Below are positions 1 to 7,127 of a stretch of 10,557 bases of DNA, one piece after another (positions within the stretch are counted from its first letter, which is position 1; every line of letters starts with the position of its first letter). The stretch is from Pavlovales sp. CCMP2436 (lineage: Eukaryota > Haptophyta > Pavlovophyceae > Pavlovales). The position numbers and the translations under genes are program-made. Under the pieces are notes generated by a model that was not told where the DNA came from, made no database searches, and saw only the letters and a program-made list of their open reading frames with translations. Location of the stretch: contig MU631361.1 in the NCBI GenBank assembly GCA_026770615.1, forward strand, positions 245,866 through 256,422, written 5' to 3'.

Positions 1-20
1 GCAGTGCGTACAACAGCTTT

Positions 21-47
21 GCGAGGCAGCCCATCGGGCTGCCTCGC
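21..47. repeat. Perfect GC-rich hairpin at the window start
   Basis: A 12-bp perfect inverted repeat (GCGAGGCAGCCC, loop ATC, GGGCTGCCTCGC). It lies just upstream of dispersed repeat B and outside any coding frame I can support. It could be the end of a mobile element cut off by the window edge. Nothing indicates transcription. Confidence 0.75.
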
Positions 48-106
48 GAGCGGGCAGCGCGATCCGGCCGTTTCAGGATGGCGAAGATTAAACCATATTA
101 TATTTT

Positions 107-217
107 GATAGGGATTCAAGCTGGCGTCTGACTGTTCTGAATGTTGTGCTGGTCTAATCGCTGCGTCGCCCATTGCCTGCTGCGTGCCTTAGTCGGCTGC
201 TCTGGCTTGGGCGCCAC
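107..217 (+). repeat. Dispersed repeat B, copy 1
   Basis: This 111-bp block begins GATAGGGATTCAAGC and ends GGGCGCCAC. It recurs at 9074-9184 with five mismatches by eye and no indels, and its first 38 bases (108-145) recur inverted and identical at 9208-9245. A 12-bp direct repeat, AAACCATATTAT, flanks the copy at 90-101 and 267-278. That could be a target-site duplication or duplicated flanking sequence. No coding frame is evident. I infer a non-autonomous mobile element with variable right ends. Confidence 0.8.
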
Positions 218-323
218 CGCGCGTGCCGATGGATCTCCGGTAGTGTGCCCGTGCAAGGGCGTTTAGAAACCATATTATAATATATTCCCCCCCCCCCCTT
301 TTTCTTCTTCTTTATTTCTGTAG

Positions 324-386
324 CTGATCGACGCGGCGCAGGAAAAGGAATTGAAAATCGCGAACAAATGGTTCAACGTGTGGAAG
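324..386 (+). CDS. Internal exon of an unidentified gene (21 codons)
   Basis: The acceptor follows a C-then-T tract (286-313) and ends ttctgtag. The donor is AAG|gtat. The exon is exactly 21 codons, phase 0 at both ends, and reads LIDAAQEKELKIANK then WFNVWK: a charged, helix-prone peptide. The next exon (517-567) is also phase 0, so the two join in frame. I do not recognise the protein. Exon status rests on the paired splice sites, the open frame and amino-acid composition; the 5' part of the gene lies to the left of the window. Confidence 0.6.
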
Positions 387-516
387 GTATATTCTTTTTA
401 GTTCTTCTGCCCGACCTAATCCCCCCCCCTCCCCCGCGCGCGCGGTCGCGCAAGAGCCGCCTTTAATCCTTCCCCCCCCTCTCCTCCTCCCCCTCCCCTC
501 CCTTCCCCCTTCACAG

Positions 517-567
517 GAACCGCTCTACTCGCCGATGGAGGCCGCAAACGAAGTGGACGACGCAGCG
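517..567 (+). CDS. Internal exon of the same unidentified gene (17 codons)
   Basis: The acceptor cttcacag follows a very strong C/T tract (about 470-512). The donor is GCG|gtactt. The exon is 17 codons, phase 0 to phase 0, reading EPLYSPMEAANEVDDAA. It joins the 324-386 exon as ...WFNVWK-EPLYSPM.... A degraded copy of its 3' end lies downstream at 664-687 (shared AAGTGGACGAC), which suggests local duplication. The function is unknown. Confidence 0.6.
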
Positions 568-594
568 GTACTTTTTTTAATACCTTTTAAAAAA

Positions 595-1020
595 ATGACA
601 ATGATAATTAGTACTAATAATGATGATGATGATAATGATGATTGTGAATGTGAGATAATTATGAACAAAGTGGACGACAGAACGGCGTGTTATTAATAAT
701 AGCAACACTGGCAATAATGAAAATGATGATAATAACATTGATTAGAATATTGTTATTGTTGATGTTATTATTATTATTATTATTATTATTACAATAATTG
801 TTATTATGATGATTAGGCCTGGATTGCGATCGTCAACTTCATGATTGCCAGTATTGCTATTAGTAAAAACATGCCGTTGCGTCATCCACTATGTTTATAT
901 TTATATCACATTCATAATCATCATCATCATCATCGTCATCGTCATTTTATTTCGATGATGATTAGGCCTGATTATTCATCACAGTAATATTGATGATAAT
1001 TATAATAATATTGTTATGAT
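595..1020. repeat. AT-rich trinucleotide-repeat intron block
   Basis: Runs of GAT/AAT (about 600-660), ATT (about 763-790) and ATC (about 913-945) dominate. Within the block the string ATGATGATTAGGCCTG occurs at 806-821 and 955-970, and a third related copy (TTATGATGATTGAG) lies near 1013-1026. This looks like replication slippage plus short duplications inside an intron. The one candidate exon in it is listed separately. Confidence 0.7.
817..850 (+). CDS. Possible small exon (AWIAIVNFMIA), phase-compatible
   Basis: The acceptor is gatgattag and the donor GCCA|gtattg. The 34-nt segment starts in phase 0, matching the end of the 517-567 exon, and leaves one extra base. That base is what is needed to enter the terminal exon at 1168 in its long open frame (A+GC). 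Codons mostly end in G/C or T. Against it: the acceptor has no good pyrimidine tract, and ATGATTAGGCCTG is itself locally repeated. The exon is inferred only from phase and composition. Confidence 0.3.
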
Positions 1021-1167
1021 GATTGAGCATGGCTCGCGCACGATGACGGCAGCTGGCACGCACAGGCAGCTGCAAGCTCGGCTGTGCCCGCGCGCTCTCG
1101 CTCCCGCTCGCCCACGCACTCTGCTGCGCGCCCCTTCCCCTCGCGCGCGCAGCCGCCGCGGCCGCAG

Positions 1168-1499
1168 GCGTCACCCGGGCGCAACACAGCCTTGGTGAGC
1201 CGGAGCGCGCGCCGGCATACGTCCCGGCGCTGTCAAGGCCGCCGCTAGCCGAGATGACGGTGAGCTCAATCCTCGGCCAGGCGCACACGCGCAAGCTGCT
1301 GCTGCGCCGCGAGGCCGAGGCGATGGGCGGACTGCAGACCAACCTCGCCGAGATCGAGAGCACGCTGGTCGAGCGGCTGCTCGACGAGGTGCTGCGCGAG
1401 CAGGCGGGCTCGCTCGAGCGTGTGGTGGCGGCGGTGGTCGACTGGCTGTGCGAGTCCGAGCTGGGGCCGCTCTCCTCCGCCCCGGCGTACATTAGTTAG
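1168..1499 (+). CDS. Terminal exon of the unidentified upstream gene
   Basis: A long GC-rich open frame ends in TAG at 1497-1499. It contains MTVSSILGQAHTRKLL from 1254 and then a helix-prone, heptad-like stretch (NLAEIESTLVERLLDEVLRE, then SLERVVAAVVDWLCESEL). Codons end mainly in G or C, which is a strong coding signal. The acceptor is probably gccgcag at 1161-1167, after a pyrimidine-rich stretch; cgcgcag at 1146-1152 is the alternative and has the same phase. The ATG at 1254 could be internal or could start a short separate ORF. Both splice choices need one leading base, supplied by the optional 817-850 exon. The composition suggests an alpha-helical, possibly coiled-coil C-terminus, perhaps of a scaffold or centrosomal/ciliary type, but I cannot assign a family. 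The reverse strand is also open here, as expected for GC-rich coding DNA. Confidence 0.6.
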
Positions 1500-1511
1500 T
1501 TAGTTAGTTAT
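1492..1511. repeat. TTAG/GTTA tandem repeat overlapping the stop codon
   Basis: About four TTAG units (ATTAGTTAGTTAGTTAGTTA) span the TAG that ends the upstream gene. Changes in unit number would move the stop and alter the last residues. The run is too short to be called telomeric. Confidence 0.7.
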
Positions 1512-2195
1512 GCGCGTCGGGCGGGTGAGCGCTCGGCCCGCCCGGGCTCTGAGGCTGTGCATGCCAATGGCAATTGATTGGCACAGTGTATATTAATGGA
1601 GGGGGCATATATATATTGGCAATACCAATAATTAATCATTGGTAAAAAGTTAACTAGTTTCATTTACAGACTTGTGCACGATTTCCCGATGTTAACATAA
1701 ACCTAGGTTGATGAAATCTCAGGACGCTCCCTATAAGTGGTTAGGCGCTTACTAGTTATGTACATAATACACAGTGGTCCGTGGAAGCTGCGCCAATCCC
1801 ATACGTCCACACGCGACGAGAGAGCCCGGGCGTAACTGTTAGTTATTGTTTACGCCACTGTTTTAAAAACTGTTTTAATTAATATGAAGGGCGCCGAAGT
1901 CTTTGAAAAATTGAGCCTGCTGCTCCGTCCGCCGACTTTTAAGAAACATCTAAGAAACTGAGCTCAGCCTCATATTCGCCCTTCTTGTTCATGTATATTT
2001 ATTTTTATCACTTATTTTGGGCGATATGGGCCCCGCTGGCAATCCTGCCTCCAGGGCACCGTCTCATTCAGCTACAGTATTTTATTTTTACGGTACTCGA
2101 GTAAACTCGCCCTTGGGTAGCCTGCCCTTAGGGCACCAGGGGCATGGGTAGGCTCCGCCGTCGCCGTGCCAGCGGGATATTGGCCCCGAGGGCGG
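1500..2195. other. Intergenic stretch with small palindromes and a degenerate repeat
   Basis: No convincing gene. A TGCCAAT...ATTGGCA hairpin and clustered CCAAT/ATTGG motifs lie at about 1561-1645. A segment at about 1888-2005 shares CTAAGAAACT...CTCAGCCTCA...TTCTT with the inside of the fold-back element at 3386-3651, so it may be a decayed relative. TGCCCTTAGGGCA at about 2124-2136 is another small hairpin. No AATAAA was seen close after the stop at 1499. Confidence 0.5.
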
Positions 2196-2218
2196 TCAAG
2201 CCTCGGCCCGAGGCTTGA
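2196..2218. repeat. Near-perfect palindrome, 11-bp arms
   Basis: The arms TCAAGCCTCGG and CCGAGGCTTGA surround a single central C. No coding frame is supported around it. It could be a protein-binding palindrome or the heart of an inverted-repeat element; the sequence alone does not decide. Confidence 0.75.
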
Positions 2219-2927
2219 AAATCAAACCCGCTGAAATCAAATCTGGTCCAGAAGCGTCCCTCTGCGAAGGTCAGGACAGATAGCAAATGTACTGACAACT
2301 CAGGCGTGCGACTCGTCACCTGGGTAGCGCAATAACCAACCAGAAACGAAAATACCAGAGCGGCACATACTTCTAAATGGTCGAAGTTCTGCTACCAAAT
2401 GAACTGAACGGGGCTTGGCGGCGGAACAGGAAACGGCACCGTGTTGAACCCACAGTCACTAGTCAAAATTCCACCCGCCACCGCCGTGAAGAGTGCCACT
2501 TGGGGGGGCGAGGGGGGTATTTTTTAGTGAATAAATGCAGAATTAGCTCTGAGCCGATACTGTAATTAGGCTATGGCTCAGGTCATCCCCCCCAGCACAC
2601 GACCATTCATAGCGATTTCCCGACGCCAGTCACGAAACCTGGCCAGTAAATTTTTAAATCTATACATTTGCAGTAGATTCGTATCTAACCTTTCAAAACG
2701 CGACTCCACCAATAAGTAACATACTTCTTAAAATTACATACAAACAATTAATGTTTAAACTATTTTTTTAATTACATACGGAATCATCTCAAATTAAAAA
2801 AGTTATAGGGAGCTGGTGAACGATTTCAGCATGGTGGATCACCTTTTTGAAAAAGATCACCTTGTTAGTTACTGATTTACTACCCCACGCACACGAATTT
2901 GCAAATATCTGAAAAATGTGCAAAATG
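2219..2927. other. Stretch with no supportable gene
   Basis: Short ORFs on both strands (for example 2377-2565) show neither codon bias nor flanking splice sites. G-runs occur at about 2502-2518. From about 2650 the sequence becomes AT-rich. No RNA gene was recognised. Confidence 0.5.
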
Positions 2928-3046
2928 GAGCTCGCTGAGACGAATCCAGCGAGCCTAGAGCGAGCTCTGGCTTCGAACATGGAGGCTCGCAATGCTATGG
3001 ATCGTCGTCCCCCACTTGCAGGCTGGGGGGGGTGACCGAAGCCAGA
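2928..3046. repeat. Nested inverted repeats
   Basis: GAGCTCGCT (2928-2936) pairs with AGCGAGCTC (2959-2967). Beyond it, TCTGGCTTCG (starting near 2965) pairs with CGAAGCCAGA near 3037-3046. The spacer holds a C-run and a G-run that can also pair. This resembles a fold-back repeat or a structured non-coding segment. It lacks tRNA features such as a GGTTCGAATCC B-box. Confidence 0.5.
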
Positions 3047-3340
3047 GCCATTATTCATTTCTCTTATTTTCTTTTCATTCAAGGTTAGATGCTGGTAGAA
3101 GTCCGAAGAGCTTCATAGACGTACAATTTGACGGTGAACATCTTTGGTAACTTGATTTGTTACCTGATTCTTACGGGAAGGACGAGAAAATGGTACATTA
3201 ATATAGAACTTTATCGGCAATTTCCTGGCCTTGGTACTATACATCATGAAGTATGCTCGTTAGAAACCTTAAGAACAAACCTAAACTTAGATTTGGACGA
3301 GGAACAATTTTGGTGCTTGGTTTGACACCTGATTCTAGCA

Positions 3341-3420
3341 GGATCTTCAGGAACAGAGGGGACGAAGTGAGGGTGATATAGGATCTTCAAGAACAGAGGG
3401 GACGAAGTGAGGGTGATATA
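3341..3420. repeat. 40-bp direct tandem duplication
   Basis: Units 3341-3380 and 3381-3420 are adjacent and differ at one base (3350 G versus 3390 A). The second unit contains the left end of the fold-back element described next, so the element's outer arm has been duplicated. The near identity suggests a recent event. Confidence 0.9.
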
Positions 3421-3651
3421 CAGGGGATCGCGGGCAATAGAAAACCGTCGTGTTAAGAAATTGAGCCACTTTTTTATGCATTGTATGTATGTAATTTAAG
3501 CAAATTTAAGCGTTGTTTGTATGTAATTTGCTAAGAAACTCAGCCTCAGCCTCAAAAGCGCCGTTCTTATTACCCGCGATCCCCTGTATCCGCAACCGAG
3601 TCTACGTACGTCCCCTCACTTTGAAGGCAAATTTCTCGTCGTTCTTGAATG
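3386..3651. mobile_element. MITE-like fold-back element
   Basis: Interrupted terminal inverted repeats share three blocks in the same order from outside in: TTCAAGAAC, then AAGTGAGGG, then ATACAGGGGATCGCGGG. The inner block pairs 3418-3437 with 3570-3589 at 19 of 20 positions. The interior is AT-rich and holds the repeated words TTAAGAAATTGAGCC and CTAAGAAACTCAGCC, with no coding frame. At about 265 bp and non-coding, it fits a non-autonomous DNA element. A clear target-site duplication was not found. Confidence 0.6.
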
Positions 3652-3840
3652 AATCACGCGGCAAACTAAAATAACAAAAATGTTCCCGTCAAGTTATATG
3701 TCTAGGGAGGTCTTCAAAGTTTGATGAACGCCCAGTTTGTATTTTTTTACATTATCTGAAAATAAATGCCTACTAAAAATAGTAAATACCCCCGCCTCAC
3801 AGCACGGGTATAGTGCGAGAGTTTTTAATTTTTTAAACCT
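3652..3840. other. AT-rich spacer without a gene
   Basis: AT-rich sequence including AAATAAATG near 3761, which could be a chance poly(A)-signal-like word. No open frame with coding character. Confidence 0.4.
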
Positions 3841-3846
3841 GTACCA

Positions 3847-4020
3847 GGATGGCGAGGCCTTGCCTCCAAAGACCCGGCCATCTTGATCATGCGCAGGATC
3901 AAATTTAAAAGCATCATGCGCGGGACGTTAAAAGAACTACTATTTTTAAAAAAAAAACTGTTGAGCTGCGAGCTCTTACATTTAGAAAACTGCGAACACC
4001 GTGCCTCCAAGAAGCGCTGA
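3847..4020 (+). other. Possible coding relic, Lys/Arg/Leu-rich (57 codons)
   Basis: The frame opening GGATGGCGAGG reads GWRGLASKDPAILIMRRI and on to HRASKKR before TGA at 4018. It opens right after CCTGTACCAG, which could be an acceptor. The strongly basic, helical peptide is coding-like, but the poly-A run at about 3949-3957 and the lack of a donor weaken the call. The opening word CAGGATGGCGAGG recurs at 4134-4146, and a related one at 75-86, so part of this block is repeated sequence. Part of it (3923-3955) also recurs at 7431-7460. Confidence 0.25.
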
Positions 4021-4136
4021 CAACACGGTGGAGGAAAAGGAGGAAAAGCTATCGCCGTAGAGGTACAGTATGCATAGAGGCGCACAGAAAAACGACGGCT
4101 GCCCGAACAGATTTCTAAATGTAAAAACTGTGCAGG

Positions 4137-4318
4137 ATGGCGAGGAGCCGCTGGATTGTCTCAAGGGCTGCTCTCAACGAGCACCGGGAGAAGCTGCTCA
4201 GAGGGTGCGGCAGGCTGCCCCACCATGCGCGGTATTTGCGCCGTAGGTTTCGCCCCTCCCCGCTCACCCTCTACATACCATGTCCACCGCACGCTGTGCA
4301 GAGCAGTTCAACAGTTAA
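4137..4318 (+). CDS. Possible exon, unidentified basic peptide
   Basis: The frame reads ...SRWIVSRAALNEHREKLLRG and continues RLPHHARYLRRRFRPSP, with codons that look used (GAG CAC CGG GAG AAG CTG CTC). It may start at the ATG at 4137 or enter through an acceptor just before it (ctgtgcag). A good donor, GTTAA|gtaagg, follows at 4319; without splicing the frame ends in TAA immediately after. The second frame over the same bases is open too, so the frame choice is not secure. No family recognised. Confidence 0.35.
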
Positions 4319-4323
4319 GTAAG

Positions 4324-4431
4324 GTGGGGCCCGACTTCCATGGCGCTGGTGTGCATGCTGCTGGACTCGCGGCGCCAGCGGGCTGGCGGCTCAGCACCCC
4401 CCGTATTGAGTGACTTCCAGGCCATGCACAA
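4324..4431 (+). CDS. Probable exon, unidentified
   Basis: The frame reads MALVCMLLDSRRQRAGG then SAPPVLSDFQAMH. Codons are strongly G/C-ending. A donor (CACAA|gtaacg) sits two bases before the in-frame TAA, so the stop is probably intronic. The exon leaves two bases (AA). Joining these to the acceptor at 4545 gives ...MHK-MKMGIGHH... in the frame of the long downstream ORF. Joining to the acceptor at 4613 enters a different frame, which is also coding-like. The 5' end is uncertain (agtaag at 4318-4323 is a candidate acceptor). Function unknown. Confidence 0.45.
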
Positions 4432-4545
4432 GTAACGCCACAACCCCTACACACTGCACGCTCCGCTCGTGCGCGGAATCACCACCTGACGACGCCCCCC
4501 ACGCCCCCTCCTCGCCCCGCGCGCGCACGTGCGCCTGCTGCGCAG

Positions 4546-5236
4546 AATGAAGATGGGCATCGGCCACCACTACCACGTGGCACCCGTCGTTGCCCCTTCC
4601 AACCTCCTCGCAGCCGCGGCCCCCGCCTCGGCCGCGACCGCGACGCCGACTTCCACTACTGCGACGAGTCCGACGGCATCTCTTTTCGACCGGGTTTCAG
4701 GTACCCCAGAATTCGGCAACTTCGCGAGGGATGTCAAAAGGGATGCGCGAATCGCTTTCCTGCGCGAATCGGGCGTGGTCAGCTCCGAGGACTTAGACTC
4801 GCTGCGCATCGAGATGCGAGCAGAATTTGCCCTTCTAGCACTCGGCTTTGCGACCATCTGGATGCGGACATCGACCTTCCTCGACAAGCTAGCGCCCTTA
4901 ACGAATGACGCGCTCCTCCGGTGGATTGCAGAGGCGACCACGAATATCGAGATCTCAAACGGCTGTTTGGTGATCATAATCAAGATGGCCTCGATCCTCG
5001 CGCCCGTTCGAGACAACTTCACCGTGGACGTGTTCGATGGCGCGTTCGTGATCGCTTTCTCTCAGGGCAATCGGTCCGTGCGCAAACTCTGGTCCATGCC
5101 TGTGCCTGCAGGAATGACAGTACGCGATGCGAAGGGCTACCGCTTCTCCGAGTCACAAGCCGACAACGAGGCTGGTTTCTCCATCGTCAGCCTCCAGTAT
5201 TCAATGTCAGCCGCCAGTGTTTTTAAGATAGGCTGA
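4546..5236 (+). CDS. Coding region of unknown function (about 230 codons)
   Basis: A continuous frame ends in TGA at 5234-5236. It may be entered by splicing at tgctgcgcag|A (4545) or start at the upstream ATG at 4529. Residues from about GTPEFGNF onward have a clear coding codon pattern (AAC TTC ACC GTG GAC GTG TTC). The N-terminal part is a low-complexity Ala/Thr/Ser/Pro linker. The rest has hydrophobic segments (FALLALGFATIWM, then NGCLVIIIKMASIL) and a C-terminal part reading KLWSMPVPAG and ISNGCL-like beta-prone stretches, ending SAASVFKIG. No catalytic motif or family is recognised. A polypyrimidine tract and cag at 4611-4613 plus a donor at 4700 raise the possibility that the N-terminal part is read differently (see the 4614-4700 entry). 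The reverse strand is open across much of it; I regard that as a shadow. Confidence 0.55.
4614..4700 (+). CDS. Alternative exon reading in a second frame (DADFHYCDESDGISF)
   Basis: The acceptor ttccaacctcctcgcag is excellent and the donor TTTCAG|gtaccc is acceptable. In this frame every codon from CGC GAC CGC GAC through GAC GGC ATC ends in C or G, giving GRDRDADFHYCDESDG then ISFRPGF. It joins in phase to the 4324-4431 exon (AA+C). It overlaps the long ORF in another frame, so at most one reading is normally used, unless splicing alternates. Unidentified. Confidence 0.35.
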
Positions 5237-5365
5237 ATGAAAATTTTCACGTTTTCTACGATCTACGATCTCACGTGCTCACGACAGTCAACACTCCTGA
5301 TAGCCCACCCCCAACGCATATACTCTATGATTATAAGAGTGATCACTGTGAATGCGTAGCTCTAG

Positions 5366-5436
5366 CCGAATTATGTTTATTTCATCATGATGTTAATTAT
5401 TATATTTATGTTCAAAGATGAACATAATTAATTCGG
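5366..5436. repeat. Nested inverted repeat downstream of the unknown ORF
   Basis: The outer arms CCGAATTATGTT (5366-5377) and AACATAATTAATTCGG (5421-5436) pair apart from a 4-nt ATTA duplication in the right arm. The inner arms ATGTTCA/TGAACAT (5408-5414, 5419-5425) flank the loop AAGA. It lies about 130 bp after the stop at 5236, where it could be a 3' structure or a fold-back element. Confidence 0.65.
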
Positions 5437-6190
5437 ACTCTTCAAAAGTGTGTGTACATATTTAGAAATACGTCCGTCCCCTGACGGTTCTCTACATGAC
5501 CCAAGCGTTGAGAAAACACTCAGATCAAGGGACCTTAGCAGAGCACACGGATACCGTCCCTACCGCGCTAAGACTTGAACTTGAACTTGAACGTACCGCC
5601 AGCCCGAACCCCCCTACATTAATATATTAAAAGCAGCGGTCGGTGTTCGACGTCGTCACTGCCAGCTTGCACGCACTGTCTGCACTCACTGTTTGAGCTT
5701 ACTAATCATCATAAATTTATATCAAAAACTTATCAATGTACTTTTTGATAGAGCGCTGCCCAGTTTACAATTGGCCGCTGTTTTTATTTATATTTGCGCG
5801 AGTTTTCCGTTTTTCGTTTTCCATATTTTTCATTTCGTGCTAGGTCGGTTTAAGCTCATTGGTCGATCCAAGGCGGTTTAAGCTACATCAAAACGCAAAA
5901 AAAATTGACCAGTGACGGCGATTACGTCACGTAAAACCAGATGATTGCCCTGTCCGCGTTCCCTTATCTGGCGCAAAAAAACTCGAAAAGTTTGGAACTC
6001 GCGCAACAACAAAAAACGCAAGGCGGCCAATTAACCTGGGCAGCGCTGTAACTATTATAAATGATTATTTTGATTGATAAATATAGGTTCAAGTATTTAT
6101 TTGAGCGGGTGCCGTTAGTGCGTTCACAGTCTGCGCAGAAGTAGTAGTTGAGCCACGGACCACCCTTGGTTGAGCACTGTGACTGAATGC
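5437..6190. other. Intergenic stretch without a supportable gene
   Basis: Contains a threefold TTGAAC run (about 5575-5591); a related CTTGAACTTGA occurs near 10437-10448. An 11-bp direct repeat, CGGTTTAAGCT, occurs at 5846-5856 and 5874-5884, and a palindromic ACGTCACGT-like word near 5925. Short AT-rich ORFs have no coding character. It may include the promoter of the dioxygenase-like locus, but no core element can be identified with confidence. Confidence 0.4.
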
Positions 6191-6241
6191 TGAAAAGTAC
6201 ATCACTGAGTTAAACATAACAACTCGGTGATGTACTTTTCA
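6191..6241. repeat. Near-perfect 21-bp stem hairpin
   Basis: The left arm 6191-6211 and right arm 6221-6241 are reverse complements at 20 of 21 positions; the exception is a U-G wobble in RNA. The loop is AAACATAAC. Arms begin TGAAAAGTACATCAC and end GTGATGTACTTTTCA. A further AATGC/GCATT pairing (6186-6190 and about 6248-6252) extends the stem through an internal loop. The overall size fits a microRNA-like precursor or a tiny fold-back element; the sequence alone cannot tell which. Confidence 0.85.
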
Positions 6242-6387
6242 AAGATAAGCATTTGGATTGATTAATGTATATCAATATTGAACTTTATAAGTATTTTGAG
6301 TGGCGTCAATGGTGTATCAATGAAAAAATATCACAAAAATTGAGTGCACTGAATTTCGCCCGAGCGTCATGGGCAATGCTGCACGAG

Positions 6388-6468
6388 CCCGTTCGACTGG
6401 AGCGGCGTGAGCCGCGTCGACCGCATCTGGATTCGCGCGCTGCTCTGGTCCGACAAGTACATCCCTTG
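6388..6468 (+). CDS. Dioxygenase-like exon 1 (5' boundary uncertain)
   Basis: The frame PFDWSGVSRVDRIW then IRALLWSDKYIPW ends at a consensus donor, CCTTG|gtaagt, leaving two bases. These complete a Trp codon with the first base of exon 2 to give IPW-HKSPW, equivalent to the VPWHKLP segment of plant DOX. The preceding residues fit the membrane-associating N-terminal helices of the family. The frame is open back to 6353 (TGA at 6350) but has no ATG, so an upstream exon must carry the start. The chosen acceptor (cacgag) is weak. Confidence 0.65.
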
Positions 6469-6610
6469 GTAAGTCGGCCAGACTCACTTGAGCCCGCAGC
6501 GCACCGTCTGCCGTACGCCCTCGCGCCAGGATCACACACACGCACCTGCATGCACACACCAACACTCTCACACGGTGTGAGCTGTGATATACATGCCCAC
6601 ACGTACGCAG

Positions 6611-6890
6611 GCACAAATCGCCCTGGCCGCAGGGCATCATCTATCTGGTGCTACTCCGCACCCAGCTCGAGAAGTACAACCTGTGCTATGCTGGCGGCCG
6701 CACGAAGAAGAACCTCAGAGACTCCATGGGAACACAGCATTACGGCCTCATCCCATCGCGCTGGCGCACGTAGTCTGGCGCACACGCGGCCGAGGCGGGC
6801 GCGCGCAACACCTCTTTCGGCGGTAACAAGACACAAGTAGCAATTCCCGAGCGTTTGTCGGAGAGTCCGCCGTCGCAGCAGGTTGCGCAG
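6611..6890 (+). CDS. Dioxygenase-like exon 2, with an in-frame TAG at 6771
   Basis: The acceptor is acgtacgcag and the donor GCGCAG|gtaagt. The exon reads HKSPWPQGIIYLVLLRTQ, EKYNLCYAGG, then PSRWRT, TAG, SGAHAAEAGARNTSFGGN, and ends SPPSQQVAQ. GIIYLVLLRTQLEKYNL corresponds to the GL.YL..RR.L.QQYNL helix of plant DOX; ARNTSFGGN corresponds to the conserved FGRN. The TAG falls in the position of the family's RT.DG motif. Apart from it, all 93 codons stay in one frame, and the exon ends in phase 0. Confidence 0.8.
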
Positions 6891-6912
6891 GTAAGTTAGT
6901 GTATGCACAGTA

Positions 6913-6914
6913 TG

Positions 6915-6946
<32 letters not shown>

Positions 6947-6975
6947 TGTGTATGTGCGTGTCTCTCTCTCCCTCT
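6913..6975. repeat. GT microsatellite and CT-rich tract in intron 2
   Basis: About fourteen GT units are followed by interrupted GT and a CT-rich run; a C-run follows at about 6997-7008. It forms part of the intron between dioxygenase-like exons 2 and 3. Confidence 0.9.
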
Positions 6976-7032
6976 CTGTACCCACTGTATGCATCCCCCC
7001 CCCCCCCATTCACTACTATCTACGTGGCTTAG

Positions 7033-7127
7033 GCGCTGCTCGCGCGCTCGGCTGATGCGCTCACTGCTGGCGCGGCTTTCAACATGATTGCAGCCGTGTG
7101 GTCGTACACAACTGGATGGATCACAAA
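7033..7127 (+). CDS. Dioxygenase-like exon 3 with distal-histidine motif and frameshift
   Basis: The acceptor gtggcttag opens in phase 0. The exon reads ALLARSADALTAGAAFNMIA then AVW; plant DOX has FNMIAASW here. After TGG (7099-7101) the coding frame changes and resumes as VHNWMDHK (7104-7127), corresponding to plant IHDWIDH with the distal haem histidine (about residue 163 of Arabidopsis DOX1). Plants have five residues between that W and H; here there are five bases, so 10 nt appear to be missing. The donor is AAA|gtgcgc, phase 0 in the shifted frame, joining exon 4 with the family's spacing. Confidence 0.75.

Noticed and set aside
962..1492. 176-codon minus-strand ORF, Ser/Arg/Ala-rich
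   Set aside because: Antisense shadow of the GC-rich terminal exon; low-complexity composition that runs into the trinucleotide repeats.
1492..1511. Telomeric repeat
   Set aside because: Only about four TTAG units, overlapping a gene end; too short and not a strong telomere match.
2128..3325. Short ORFs on both strands (2128-2319, 2377-2565, 2789-3082, 3128-3325)
   Set aside because: No codon bias, no splice context and no recognised motif; the lengths are ordinary for chance.
4570..5022. 150-codon minus-strand ORF
   Set aside because: Antisense of a plus-strand frame whose codon pattern is clearly the better one.
6265..6840. 191-codon plus-strand ORF starting with MYINIELYK
   Set aside because: It reads across an exon, an intron and the next exon in the wrong frame; the family motifs lie in other frames bounded by good splice sites.
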